64,000 nt of DNA from Planctomycetota bacterium. GTDB lineage: Bacteria; Planctomycetota; Phycisphaerae; UBA1845; UTPLA1. The stretch is from positions 1 to 64,000 of the forward strand of contig JACRIM010000030.1 of NCBI GenBank assembly GCA_016235815.1, read 5' to 3'. The notes beneath the pieces were generated by a model. It saw only the letters and a program-made list of their open reading frames with translations, was not told where the DNA came from and ran no database searches. Below are positions 9,191-18,780 of this stretch, in pieces. The position numbers were made by a program, and so were the translations under genes. Position 1 is the stretch's first letter. The number at the start of each line of letters is the position of its first letter.

Positions 9191-9250
9191 CATGCGCACC
9201 CGACGCCAGTCTTTGGTCATTCACACCGTCGTGGTCGCCGATAAATCGGT

Positions 9251-10345
9251 ATGCTCGAAATGGTCCCACGCCAGACACGAACCCCCAGCGTCGAGATTGC
9301 GGGCCGCACCGTAGGGACCGGCTGCCCGGTTTATGTCATTGCCGAAATCGGCGTCAACCACGACGGAAGCATTGACCGCGCAAAGCAGTTAATTCGCGCC
9401 GCAAAAGATGCCGGCGCGGACGCCGTAAAATTTCAGATCTTCTCCGCCAAAACGCTCGTCACACCGGACGCGCCGGTCTGCACGTACCAAAAAGAACACG
9501 ACCCCGGCGTCTCTACGCAACAGCAGTTGCTGGCGAATCTCGAACTGCCCCTGAATGCGGTGAACGAACTATACGCATTCGCGCACGACCTGGGCATCGA
9601 CTTTCTGGCGACGCCCTTCGGACTTCGGGAACTGGGACAACTCGTCGAACTCAGAATTCCGGCGATGAAGATCGCCTCGCCCGACATCATCAACATTCCC
9701 TTGCTGGTCGCAGCCGCACACTCAAACATCCCCATCATTGCTTCAACCGGCGCAGCCACACTCGAAGAGATCGAGCTCGGTGTGCGCACGATCAGACGCA
9801 ATCGACATCAAGAGCGACTCATCCTTTTGCACTGCATCTCGTCCTATCCGACTCAGCCCGCCGATGCGCGGCTTGCCTGCATTCGACAAATAGCGGATCA
9901 CTTCGGCGTGCCCGTCGGCTTTAGCGATCACACGCCAGACGAGGACTTCAGTGCCCTCGCGGTTGCGGCCGGGGCGTGCGTCCTTGAGAAGCACATGACG
10001 CACTCGCGTTCGGCGACCGGACCGGATCACTTCTTCTCGCTCGAGCCCGCTCAGTTTGCACAATACGTTGCGTCGGCCCGGACTGCATCCGCTGCTCTCG
10101 GTCATCCACGTGTCGCGCCATCGGCCGCCGAGCTCGAAATCCGTGACTTGGCCCGTAGAAGCATCGTGACCCAGCGTCCTGTTTCCGCCGGATCGCGTAT
10201 TGCCGAGACCGATCTCGAAGTACGACGACCGGCCGGAGGGATCTCGCCTGCCGAATGGCCGTCCGTCGTGGGCCGCATTGCGACCGCCGATATTCCCGCC
10301 GACACCCGCGTGGAATGGTCCATGCTCGCTCCCGATAACCAATAG
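9251..10345 (+). CDS. NeuB-family nonulosonic (sialic-type) acid synthase
   Basis: A 364-residue two-domain enzyme that condenses phosphoenolpyruvate with an N-acetyl amino sugar. The TIM-barrel (about 28-280) carries 'IAEIGVNHDGS', 'DAVKFQ', 'IDFLATPFG', 'KIASPDI' and 'VGFSDHT...EKHMTHSR'. A C-terminal SAF/antifreeze-like domain (about 295-360) has 'ARRSIVTQRPVSAGSRI'. Neu5Ac, legionaminic and pseudaminic synthases cannot be told apart here. No CMP-transferase or epimerase partner lies next to it, so the pathway must be completed elsewhere. An alternative start is the Met at 9260. Confidence 0.9.
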   Translation: MLEMVPRQTRTPSVEIAGRTVGTGCPVYVIAEIGVNHDGSIDRAKQLIRAAKDAGADAVKFQIFSAKTLVTPDAPVCTYQKEHDPGVSTQQQLLANLELPLNAVNELYAFAHDLGIDFLATPFGLRELGQLVELRIPAMKIASPDIINIPLLVAAAHSNIPIIASTGAATLEEIELGVRTIRRNRHQERLILLHCISSYPTQPADARLACIRQIADHFGVPVGFSDHTPDEDFSALAVAAGACVLEKHMTHSRSATGPDHFFSLEPAQFAQYVASARTASAALGHPRVAPSAAELEIRDLARRSIVTQRPVSAGSRIAETDLEVRRPAGGISPAEWPSVVGRIATADIPADTRVEWSMLAPDNQ

Positions 10346-10488
10346 CCGCTCTTGCCCCACCAATAGAAACGACCCACTTGAATTACGCCTGAACCACTGC
10401 ATCGAAACATCCGATAGTCCGACAGCCTCGCCTCGCACGCACTGACCACACAGTCGCGTTACCAAGGCGCCAACAACAGGGGACGGAC

Positions 10489-11367
10489 ATGGTTTCCGCA
10501 ACAGTTACGACTGATCCCGCCAAGTTCATTGCGACCGTCATCGGTGACGTCGGCGATATCGCTACGCTCCCCGAAGTCACGGTAAAGATCATCAAAGTTG
10601 TTGAGAACCCCAAATCGACCGCTCGCGATTTGCACGACATCATCAAGAACGACCCCGCCCTCTCCGCACGAATCCTGAAGGTGGTCAACTCCGCCTTCTA
10701 CGGACTCCCCGGCCAGATTTCCAGCATGGATCGTGCCATTGTCCTACTCGGTCTGTCTGCCGTGAAAAACATCGCCATCGCCGCATCCATGACGCACATG
10801 TTCAACGGCGGCGGAGCGATCGAAGGCTTCACCGGAAACGACGTTTGGAAGCACTCGGTCGCGGTCGCCGTTGCCTGTCGCCTGCTGACGTCGGCACAGG
10901 GCCGCCCGTCGGTCGAGGAGAGCTTCCTCGCCGGGCTTATCCACGATCTTGGGTTACTCGTCGAACGGCAGATGTTCGCCAAACAGCTTGCCGAAATCGT
11001 TGGCAAGGCCAAAGATGGTCCTGTCAATTGGTGTGAGCTTGAATCCCAGATCATCGGCGCCGATCACGCGGCATTTGGCATGGCCCTGGCGACGAAGTGG
11101 CGCTTCCCGGCACACCTCTGCACTGCGATTGGCTATCACCATAAGCCGATGCAGGTGGCCCAGGTAAACCGCGAGTTGTCAGTGCTCGTCCACGTCGCCG
11201 ACGTACTCGCCGCGCGCGCCGGCCTCGGCTACAGCGGAACAGCCGCCAACGAAACCTACGATGCCGAGCAGCTTGCCGTGCTGAACCTGAATGACAACGA
11301 TGTAAACGAGGTCGCCGCGAAACTGCCCGAACAGGTCGCACTGACCGAGGCCCTGTTCACATCCTGA
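10489..11367 (+). CDS. HDOD domain signalling protein
   Basis: A 292-residue protein made almost wholly of an HDOD domain (about 22-215): 'LPEVTVKIIKVVENPKSTARDL', 'DPALSARILKVVNSAFYG', 'ISSMDRAIVLLG', 'GLIHDLGLLV'. HDOD proteins are HD-like domains without reliable phosphohydrolase activity and act in stress, motility and cyclic-di-GMP linked regulation. AGGGGAC sits just upstream of the ATG. The gene is monocistronic, closed by the terminator at 11398-11427. Specific role unknown. Confidence 0.88.
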   Translation: MVSATVTTDPAKFIATVIGDVGDIATLPEVTVKIIKVVENPKSTARDLHDIIKNDPALSARILKVVNSAFYGLPGQISSMDRAIVLLGLSAVKNIAIAASMTHMFNGGGAIEGFTGNDVWKHSVAVAVACRLLTSAQGRPSVEESFLAGLIHDLGLLVERQMFAKQLAEIVGKAKDGPVNWCELESQIIGADHAAFGMALATKWRFPAHLCTAIGYHHKPMQVAQVNRELSVLVHVADVLAARAGLGYSGTAANETYDAEQLAVLNLNDNDVNEVAAKLPEQVALTEALFTS

Positions 11368-11397
11368 TCCCTTGAAAAAAAGAGAATCGCTCCCGCA

Positions 11398-11427
11398 GGC
11401 CCGTCGACCCTCATCGGCGGGCCTTTT
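11398..11427 (+). terminator. Rho-independent terminator of the HDOD gene
   Basis: A GGCCCG / CGGGCC stem with a 14-nt loop and a TTTTCTT tail, 30 nt after the stop codon. It overlaps the 3' end of the opposing methyltransferase gene. Confidence 0.7.
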
Positions 11428-11428
11428 C

Positions 11429-12349
11429 TTATCCGACCGTCGATTCCTGACACAGCATTTCCATCATCTCCACCTTCAGGCGTCGAATCTTTTCATCCTT
11501 GTAGAGCCATGTCGGGTAGCTACGCGTCGGCGCATTGACCTTCGTCGCCTGCATCAGGATGAATGCATTCCAAAACGGTTCCGCCAATCCGAAACCAGAG
11601 CGCAAGTCGGACACCAATTGACGAAACAGCCATCGCTTCCACCACTTCCAATACACCGGCGGGTCTTTCACGATCGTCGTCAACCGATCGACCCGCCAGC
11701 CGGTTCCGCGTGCCAGTTCTTCCAATTCGTTTGGCGTGTAAAGACGCCAGTGTCCTTCAGACGCAGGCCAATGCAATCGCATGGGCATCGGGTGCCCGCG
11801 CAACACCGAATGAGTCGCCTGTAAACTGATTGGATTGTCCGTCACCACGCTCATACATCCGCCCGGTGCGACCACGCGATTCAGTTCGTAAAGCGAGAAT
11901 TCCGGGTCGTGGCGAAGGTGTTCGATGCACCCCCAATACACAACCAAACCGAATTGCTCCGTTTCAAACGGCATCGGGCCCGACTCAATGTCATGCTCAA
12001 TCAGCGTAAAGTCAAACGTCGCGGAATCGTTTGGATGATGTCGTTTTCGTTGCTGCACCACCCCTGGCTTCGACACCGGCGCGCAAAGGCACGTAAGGTC
12101 GCTCCAACCCAAATGCCCCGCCAGGTAGGGCACTTCCAAGCCCCAGGATCCAACGACGAGGCACCGCCGGTTCGATTCTCGCGCATGGGGCAGGCTGCGC
12201 AGGGACTCATGCAGCCGCTCCGCGTGAAAAAGCAAGTAGCGAGATTCACCCATCGCCTCCGTGGGGCGCGACATATCACCATCGGGAACCAGCCACTTCA
12301 GGGTCTGGCGGACGGCACTGGAGTACTTCGCGGGTGGTTTGTAGGCCAT
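11429..12349 (-). CDS. Class I SAM-dependent methyltransferase-like protein
   Basis: From the ATG at 12349 the protein has 306 residues. A glycine-poor motif I region 'CLVVGSWGLEVPYLAGHL' is followed by 'LIEHDIE' and by 'LVVYWGCIEHL...LYELNRVVAPGGCMSV', typical of class I methyltransferases (motifs II-IV). The C-terminal half (after about 215) contains a Trp-rich helix, perhaps membrane associated ('YWKWWKRWLF'). The in-frame extension to 12487 is Arg-rich and looks non-coding, so the internal ATG is preferred. Substrate unknown; surface-sugar or lipid methylation would fit the neighbourhood but is a guess. Confidence 0.7.
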   Translation of the reverse strand: MAYKPPAKYSSAVRQTLKWLVPDGDMSRPTEAMGESRYLLFHAERLHESLRSLPHARESNRRCLVVGSWGLEVPYLAGHLGWSDLTCLCAPVSKPGVVQQRKRHHPNDSATFDFTLIEHDIESGPMPFETEQFGLVVYWGCIEHLRHDPEFSLYELNRVVAPGGCMSVVTDNPISLQATHSVLRGHPMPMRLHWPASEGHWRLYTPNELEELARGTGWRVDRLTTIVKDPPVYWKWWKRWLFRQLVSDLRSGFGLAEPFWNAFILMQATKVNAPTRSYPTWLYKDEKIRRLKVEMMEMLCQESTVG

Positions 12350-12525
12350 GTGGGTCGTATCGACCGCCGCCCGCGTTGCCGCCCATTCCAAGCCGGTCGC
12401 TGCCGGCTCCGCGCAATTCCTGCGCTGCCGTCGTCGCCGACACCCAACCGCGTTATCATTTCCACACGAGCCGCGTAGTGAATTCAACGTGCGACCGGCT
12501 CTGTCGCATACAGGTCAAACACACC

Positions 12526-13692
12526 ATGGCTGACTATTACTCCACATTACCCCAGCGTAGCCAACGCAGGCTTCCATTGCTTGTCGGGATCTTTCTTGGT
12601 CTTTTCGGCGGAACATTGCTCGCCGACAGGATCCACGGAATGGCGGGTCGCCCGTCTCCTCGTCCTGTGACTCCCCGACGCGACCTCGGACCGGAAGAGA
12701 GGGCAAACGTCAGTCTCTTCGCCGACGCCTCGCCCTCGGTCGTCGCCATTCGTTCCGTTTCCAAACGCCGCGACTTTTTCACTCGAAACATCATGGAGAT
12801 TCCTGAAGGGAGCGGATCCGGATTCATCTGGGATGAGGCAGGGCACATCGTCACCAACTTCCACGTGGCCGCTCTCGCGCTCAAGCAATCCCGCCCGACG
12901 CTTCAAGTCAGCGTGGCCGACCACGCCGACTGGATCGAAGCCAAGATCATCGCCGCCGAACCGGACAAGGACATCGCGATTCTTGAAATACCAACAAAAG
13001 GCATCAAGCTTCGCCCGATCAAGATCGGCACGTCGAGCGACCTGCAGGTCGGACAGAAGGTCTTTGCCATCGGCAATCCGTTCGGCTTCGATCAGACGCT
13101 GACCACCGGCATCGTCAGTGCGCTGGGGCGTACGATTAAGTCCATCACCGGCCGCACCATCGACGGCGTTATCCAAACCGACGCCGCCATCAACCCGGGA
13201 AACTCGGGCGGCCCGCTCCTCGACAGCGCCGGGCGGCTCATCGGCGTGAACACCATGATTTTCAGTCCATCCGGCGTCAGCGCCGGAATCGGGTTCGCTG
13301 TTCCCGTCGATATCGTCGCCGAGATCGTGCCGCAATTGATCCAGTATGGCCGCGTCCTTCGACCGATCCTGGGCATCGACATGGAAGAGGAGCAGCTCGC
13401 CCTCCGTATCGCTCAGCGGTTCTTCGGCCTTGAGGGCGGAATTCTCGTTAAGTCTGTTGCGAAAGGCTCGGGCGCTGCCGAGGCAGGACTGCGCGGGCGC
13501 TATGTCGACGACGAAGGCGACGAACTCTTCGGCGACCTGATCGTCGGGATCGACGAGACGCCGATTCGCAACTCCACAGACCTTCGCGAAATCATGGACA
13601 AACGAAAACCCGGTGATGTCGTGAAGGTCACGTACATGCGCGAAGGCCGCCAACGCACCGCCTCTGTGCGGCTCTCCGAACCCCAAAAATAA
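12526..13692 (+). CDS. HtrA/Deg-family serine protease with one PDZ domain
   Basis: A 388-residue S1C protease anchored by an N-terminal signal-anchor (about residues 15-35). The triad is complete: H113 in 'TNFHV', D149 in 'DKDIAIL', and S227 in 'NPGNSGGPLL'. A single PDZ domain (about 290-385) follows, as in DegS/HhoB types, which act in periplasmic quality control. It is the first gene of a run with two amidohydrolases and the synthase-TPR fusion; the gap to the next start is 42 bp. The ATG at 12526 fits the hydrophobic anchor, while the longer in-frame extension overlaps the divergent methyltransferase. Confidence 0.92.
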   Translation: MADYYSTLPQRSQRRLPLLVGIFLGLFGGTLLADRIHGMAGRPSPRPVTPRRDLGPEERANVSLFADASPSVVAIRSVSKRRDFFTRNIMEIPEGSGSGFIWDEAGHIVTNFHVAALALKQSRPTLQVSVADHADWIEAKIIAAEPDKDIAILEIPTKGIKLRPIKIGTSSDLQVGQKVFAIGNPFGFDQTLTTGIVSALGRTIKSITGRTIDGVIQTDAAINPGNSGGPLLDSAGRLIGVNTMIFSPSGVSAGIGFAVPVDIVAEIVPQLIQYGRVLRPILGIDMEEEQLALRIAQRFFGLEGGILVKSVAKGSGAAEAGLRGRYVDDEGDELFGDLIVGIDETPIRNSTDLREIMDKRKPGDVVKVTYMREGRQRTASVRLSEPQK

Positions 13693-13734
13693 CGATGCCA
13701 TCGTCAACATGACTTGGAAAGGAATCAGTCCAAA

Positions 13735-15036
13735 GTGAAACACTTTGCATTCATCGCCGCATCCTTCGCGCTGCTTACGAACCACGCGCTGGCGCAGGAA
13801 AAACCGATTGCCTTTGTCGGCTCGCAGATTATTCCCATCTCGTCGCCCTCTATCCCCGACGGCGTCGTCGTCGTCCATCGTGGCAAGATCATCGCGGTCG
13901 GGCCGCGCAGCGCGACAACCATTCCGGCCGATGCGGAACGAATCGACACCACTGGCAAAGTGATCATGCCCGGTCTCATTGATACACACAGTCATGTCGG
14001 CGGCGGATGGGCCGCGGACGGAAGCGCACCCATCCAGCCCGATGTCCGTGTGCTCGATTCCATCAACGTCCGCGACTCGGGCTTCAACCGCTGCCGGGCC
14101 GGCGGGCTCACCACACTCAATATCATGCCAGGCTCGGGTCACCTCCTCAGCGGCCAAACGGTTTATGCCAAATTGCGCAAGGCGAACACCATCGACGACT
14201 TTGTCATTCGCGACGATCACGGGCATATCCTCGGCGGCATGAAGATGGCCAATGGAACGAACTCGCAGCGCGAGGCGCCGTTCCCGGGAACACGATCCAA
14301 ATCGGCGGCCTTGGTCCGGCAGAAGTTCATCAAGGCGCAGGAATATCGAAAGAAAATCCAACTCGCTGCTGGTGATCCGGAGAAGATGCCTGATCGCGAC
14401 CTGGAGTTGGAGGGACTTGTCGAAGTTCTCGAAGGCACGCGCGTCGTTCATCATCACACCCACCGGGCCGACGACATACTCACCGTGCTCCGCCTGAAGC
14501 AGGAGTTTGGTTTCAAGGTCGTCCTGCATCACGTCAGCGAGGCATGGAAGATTGCCGACGAGATCGCCAAGGCCAATGTGCCGTGCTCCGTTATCGTGGT
14601 CGACAGCCCCGGTGGAAAGATCGAGGCCATGAACATCAGCCTCGCCACCGGCTCGATCCTCGACAAGGCCGGCGTCATGGTTGGCTTTCACACGGATGAT
14701 TGGATCACCGACTCCCGATTGTTTTTTCGCTCTGCGGCACTTGCCGTGCGAGCCGGGATGGACCGCGACAAGGCGCTCTACGCCCTGACCCTCGCGGGCG
14801 CGAAGATGATCGAACTCGACTCGCGCATCGGTTCGCTCGACGTTGGCAAGGATGCCGACCTTATCGTGCTGTCCGGCGATCCTCTCAGTGTCTATACGAA
14901 GGTGTTGCAGACCTACGTCGAAGGCGTCAAAGTCTTCGACCGCACCGATCCCAACGACCTGCTCTTCGCGGTCGGTGGTTACGGTGCCAGTCGCGACTCG
15001 GTCGCGCACGTCTGCTGCGAGGAGGAGCACCGATGA
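13735..15036 (+). CDS. Exported amidohydrolase with intact metal ligands
   Basis: A 433-residue amidohydrolase-superfamily protein with a signal peptide ending near 'NHALAQ'. Candidate metal ligands are all present: HxH H85/H87 in 'DTHSHVGG', the His cluster H239-H243, H265/H266 in 'VLHHVSEA', and 'HTDD' at 319-322. It closes with the superfamily end 'GSLDVGKDADLIVLSGDP'. Imidazolonepropionase-like and peptidase/isoaspartyl-type relatives are known, but the substrate cannot be assigned. The GTG at 13735 has AAAGGA 11 nt upstream and starts directly at the signal peptide. Its stop overlaps the next ATG (ATGA). Confidence 0.85.
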   Translation: MKHFAFIAASFALLTNHALAQEKPIAFVGSQIIPISSPSIPDGVVVVHRGKIIAVGPRSATTIPADAERIDTTGKVIMPGLIDTHSHVGGGWAADGSAPIQPDVRVLDSINVRDSGFNRCRAGGLTTLNIMPGSGHLLSGQTVYAKLRKANTIDDFVIRDDHGHILGGMKMANGTNSQREAPFPGTRSKSAALVRQKFIKAQEYRKKIQLAAGDPEKMPDRDLELEGLVEVLEGTRVVHHHTHRADDILTVLRLKQEFGFKVVLHHVSEAWKIADEIAKANVPCSVIVVDSPGGKIEAMNISLATGSILDKAGVMVGFHTDDWITDSRLFFRSAALAVRAGMDRDKALYALTLAGAKMIELDSRIGSLDVGKDADLIVLSGDPLSVYTKVLQTYVEGVKVFDRTDPNDLLFAVGGYGASRDSVAHVCCEEEHR

Positions 15037-16259
15037 GACCGCTTTTCGTATCCACATTCGCATTGCTCGTCGGTGCATCAACCGCGTCCGCACAAATCGC
15101 CATCATCGGCGAGACGGTGCACACCATGGCCGGCCCGCCCATTAAGAATGGCGTGGTCATCATTGCCGCCGGCAAGATTCAGCGCGTCGGCGCTCAAGCC
15201 GACGTGCAGATACCCGAGCGAGCCAAGGTCCTGCGCGGCAAGGTCGTTACGCCGGGCCTGATCGACGCCCATAGCACCGTCGGCCTCACCGGCTACCTCA
15301 ATCAGGATCAGGACCAGGATCAGCTCGACAGCAGTGATCCGATGCAGCCCGAGCTTCGAGCCATCGACTCCTACAACCCGCAGGAGCGGCTCATTGATTG
15401 GGTGCGCGGCTTTGGCATCACCACGCTCCACACCGGCCATGCCCCCGGTGCGCTCATCTCCGGGCAGACCATGATCGTCAAGACTGCGGGGCTTACCGTG
15501 GAAGAGGCGACCGTACGAGCTGTTGCCATGGTGGCGGTCACGCTCGGTGACGACGCCCGTTCCAAAGGAAAAGATGCCGAGAAGAAGGCGCCGGGCACGC
15601 GGAGCAAGGCGGTGGCCATGCTGCGCGAGGAGTTGATCAAGGCACAGGAGTATGTTCGCAAGCAAGGTCTCTCCGATGCGACCAAACGCCCCGATCGCGA
15701 TCTGCGACTCGAAATCTTGGCAAGCGTGCTCAAGGGCGACATGCCGTTGCTCATCACCGCGAATCGCGCGGCCGACCTGATGTCGGCACTTCGCGTTGCC
15801 GACGAGTTCAAGATCAAGATCGTGCTCGACGGCGCGGCCGAGGCGTATCTCATCATGGATCCGATCAAAGCCGCCGGTGTACCCGTCATCCTCCACCCTT
15901 CCATGCGTCGCGGCGGCATGGGTGAAACAGAGAACGTGAGCTACGAGACGGCCGGCAAACTGCGCGGCGCGGGCATCCCGGTTGCCCTGCAGAGCGGCTA
16001 CGAGAGCTATGTGCCCAAAACCCGTGTTGCCTTATTCGAAGCAGGAATCGCCGCCGCGAACGGTCTGACCTTCGAGCAGGCGCTCGCCAGTGTCACCATC
16101 GACGCGGCGAAAATCCTCGGCATCGCCGATCGCGTCGGCACGCTCGAAGCCGGCAAGGACGGCGACGTGGCGGTGTATGACGGCGATCCGTTTGAGTACA
16201 CGTCGCACTGCATCGGCGTGGTAATCAACGGCAAGGTGGTGAGCGAGGAGTCGCGATGA
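15033..16259 (+). CDS. Exported amidohydrolase-like protein lacking metal ligands
   Basis: A 408-residue paralogue of the preceding protein with its own signal peptide ('LVGASTASAQ'). The fold marks remain ('KVVTPGLIDAHS', 'GTLEAGKDGDVAVYDGDP'), but the ligands are replaced: HxH becomes 'HST' (80-82), the His cluster becomes 'ITAN' (241-244), 'LHH' becomes 'LDG', and 'HTDD' becomes 'QSGY'. It is therefore probably catalytically dead and may pair with or regulate the upstream enzyme. Translation is coupled to both neighbours by ATGA overlaps. Confidence 0.82.
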   Translation: MRPLFVSTFALLVGASTASAQIAIIGETVHTMAGPPIKNGVVIIAAGKIQRVGAQADVQIPERAKVLRGKVVTPGLIDAHSTVGLTGYLNQDQDQDQLDSSDPMQPELRAIDSYNPQERLIDWVRGFGITTLHTGHAPGALISGQTMIVKTAGLTVEEATVRAVAMVAVTLGDDARSKGKDAEKKAPGTRSKAVAMLREELIKAQEYVRKQGLSDATKRPDRDLRLEILASVLKGDMPLLITANRAADLMSALRVADEFKIKIVLDGAAEAYLIMDPIKAAGVPVILHPSMRRGGMGETENVSYETAGKLRGAGIPVALQSGYESYVPKTRVALFEAGIAAANGLTFEQALASVTIDAAKILGIADRVGTLEAGKDGDVAVYDGDPFEYTSHCIGVVINGKVVSEESR

Positions 16260-18742
16260 GCGAGACTCCGGCGCCGACCTCCGATCGTCAGTCCGTCGCA
16301 TGGTTCACCGCGAACGCAACGGTTTTCGTTTCCAGCGCCTGCATGATGGTCATTGAACTCGTGGCGGGCCGCATCATTGCACGGCACCTGGGTTCATCGC
16401 TCTACACGTGGACCTCCATCATCGGCGTGGTGCTCGGCGGCATCGCCATCGGCAATTATGTGGGCGGCGTCCTGGCGGATCGCTTTCGGCCGCGACCAAC
16501 CCTGTCGCTCCTTTTCATTTTCGCTTCGGCAACCAGCGCGCTCATCGTTCCCGCGAATGGATGGGTCGGCGACTGGCCGCTCTTGTGGAGTTTTTCTTGG
16601 CCATGGCGCGTTGCGTCGCACATCGCGTCAGTGTTTTTGCTACCGTCGGTCATCCTTGGGACCATCAGTCCTATTGTCGCCAAGATGGCACTCGACATCG
16701 GACGTCAGCGCGGTCGGACCATCGGATCCATTTACGCATGGGGCGTCGTGGGGAGCATTCTCGGCACGTTTGCAACCGGTTTCTATTTGATCGCGGCTTT
16801 TGGCACCATGACCATCGTCTGGACCGTGGCGGGCGTTCTTGCCGCGATGGCTGTGCTCTATGGCGCGATTTCCATCGCAAGTTGTTCGTGGTCGGCGGCG
16901 TTGATAGCAGGCCTTGTCATTGCTCATGCACCCTGGGCTTGGGCGCGAGAGTGGGGCCAGGCGATGAACATCCGATCTGAGCGCGAATCGTCGGAGCTTT
17001 TCTCCTGCGACACGAACTATTCGTATCTTCGCGTGGTGCGGACCAACGATTCGCCCGACACGCGCGCCATGTATCTCGACAAGCTCCGGCACAGCGAACT
17101 GAATCTCGAAGAACCCGACGATCTTCGATACGAATACGAGCGCACCTATGCCGCGCTCACCCATCGAATCGCCCAGAGCCGCGCCAACCTCCGAACGCTG
17201 ATGATCGGCGGCGGCGGTTACGTCTTTCCGGCGTACCTCGCACGCAACTGGCCCACCAGCATCAACGATGTCGTCGAGATTGACCCGGCGGTCACAAAGG
17301 CCGCATTCGACCACATGGGGATCGCCCCATCGGCCAACATCCACCCTTTTCACGAAGATGGCCGGGTGTTTGTCGATCGCAAAGCCTGGACATCCGGCGC
17401 CGACTCGGCGGAACGCTACGACCTTATCTACCTCGACGTCTTCAGCGACTACAGTGTTCCGTTCCAACTGACCACGCTTGAATTCGTCCGCAACATCCAA
17501 CGCAATCTGAAGCCCGACGGGGCCTACATGATGAACCTGATCGATGCGTTTGATCATGGCCGGTTTCTCGCCGCGGCAAGGCGGACGCTTCTCGACGTTT
17601 TCCCTCATGTTTACGCGCTCACGGAAGGACGGCCCATCGAAGCCGCAAGCGCCACGCGCAACACGTTTATCCTGGTCTGTTCCAATGTTCCCGTTGACGT
17701 CGCCAATCTGGGACCCGCCTATCGCGCGGATTGCATGATCTTCCCGATTCAGGATGAGAAGCTTGCCGAACTGGAACGCCGAATCAGGCCTGACACGCTG
17801 ACCGACGACTATGCCCCGGTGGAAAATCTGGTGACCACCGTGGTTCGCGACTCGGCGGCCTCCATCGCCAGCAGTGAGTGGTACCGAGTCTGCGCCGATC
17901 TGATCAATCGTGGCAAACACGAGAAGGCCGTGTCGCTTCTCAGGGCGCGGATCCTGGCGGACCCGACGCAGTTGCCCATTCGCATGTTGCTCGGCAAGGC
18001 ATTGCTTGCGTCGGGTCGCATCGACGAGGCTGTAGCGCATTACACGGAGTCTCTCAAGGTCGCCGATGTGCCCGGCCTTCATTCGGCGCTGGCTTCGGCA
18101 TTTGCGGAACAGGGCCAACATGCCGACGCGCTCCCTCATCGGGAGGCCGCCGCGCAAAAGGACCCGAAGAATTCGTTTAACCGACTTCTCTGGGCACAAA
18201 CGCTGGCCACGCTCGGCAAAACGGACGACGCCATTGTGCAACTCAAAGCGGCGATCGGCCTGCGGCCTCGTTATGCGGAGGCGTATCTGCTCTGGGGCGC
18301 GATCCTTACGGCGAGCAATCAATGGAACGACGCAGTCGATCGATTTCAACAGGCCCTTGCGCTTCGACCCGACTTTATCGACGCATGGTCTCGCATGGGA
18401 GCGGTGCTGCTCAGCGCGAAGCGATTCGACGACGCTGAGCATTGCTTTCGCAAGTGCGTCGAGCTGAACCCGAAGGACGCCGACGCTCAGTTTAACGTGG
18501 GAAACTCGCTGTACTTTGCCGGCAAACTGGAACCTGCCGTCGAGGCCTATCTGGCTGCGGCCCGGATCAATCCCGGGTTTTTCAATGCCTATTTCAACGT
18601 CGCGATTATTCGCGAATCCCAGGGGCGCCTTCCCGAAGCGCGGTCGTATTGCGAACAAGCCATCCGCGCGAAACCTGACGATGCCGTGGCCAAGCAGTTG
18701 CTGCAGCGCATCGTGGACAAATCGCGCCGGGCGGCACCATAA
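16256..18742 (+). CDS. Membrane/spermidine synthase-like/TPR fusion protein
   Basis: An 828-residue fusion. Residues 1-230 form about seven hydrophobic segments of the type found in 'fused MFS/spermidine synthase' proteins. Residues about 310-500 form a spermidine-synthase-like SAM-binding domain ('LMIGGGGYVFP', 'DVVEIDPAV', 'YDLIYLDVFSDY'). Residues about 555-825 hold TPR repeats of about 34 residues each. Such membrane-anchored aminopropyltransferase-like proteins seldom have proven polyamine activity. The ATGA overlap with the amidohydrolase-like gene implies co-production. The TPR array suggests an assembly or scaffold role at the membrane. Confidence 0.85.
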   Translation: MSETPAPTSDRQSVAWFTANATVFVSSACMMVIELVAGRIIARHLGSSLYTWTSIIGVVLGGIAIGNYVGGVLADRFRPRPTLSLLFIFASATSALIVPANGWVGDWPLLWSFSWPWRVASHIASVFLLPSVILGTISPIVAKMALDIGRQRGRTIGSIYAWGVVGSILGTFATGFYLIAAFGTMTIVWTVAGVLAAMAVLYGAISIASCSWSAALIAGLVIAHAPWAWAREWGQAMNIRSERESSELFSCDTNYSYLRVVRTNDSPDTRAMYLDKLRHSELNLEEPDDLRYEYERTYAALTHRIAQSRANLRTLMIGGGGYVFPAYLARNWPTSINDVVEIDPAVTKAAFDHMGIAPSANIHPFHEDGRVFVDRKAWTSGADSAERYDLIYLDVFSDYSVPFQLTTLEFVRNIQRNLKPDGAYMMNLIDAFDHGRFLAAARRTLLDVFPHVYALTEGRPIEAASATRNTFILVCSNVPVDVANLGPAYRADCMIFPIQDEKLAELERRIRPDTLTDDYAPVENLVTTVVRDSAASIASSEWYRVCADLINRGKHEKAVSLLRARILADPTQLPIRMLLGKALLASGRIDEAVAHYTESLKVADVPGLHSALASAFAEQGQHADALPHREAAAQKDPKNSFNRLLWAQTLATLGKTDDAIVQLKAAIGLRPRYAEAYLLWGAILTASNQWNDAVDRFQQALALRPDFIDAWSRMGAVLLSAKRFDDAEHCFRKCVELNPKDADAQFNVGNSLYFAGKLEPAVEAYLAAARINPGFFNAYFNVAIIRESQGRLPEARSYCEQAIRAKPDDAVAKQLLQRIVDKSRRAAP

Positions 18743-18780
18743 CATCGGGCCGCATGGCGCGAGGTATGATCGCGCGGAGC

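Noticed and set aside
12547-15093. A very long minus-strand open frame (848 codons) opposite the HtrA and amidohydrolase genes
   Set aside because: It is antisense to well-supported genes and its product has no recognisable domain. GC-rich codon bias explains open antisense frames. The same applies to the 723-codon frame at 16640-18811.
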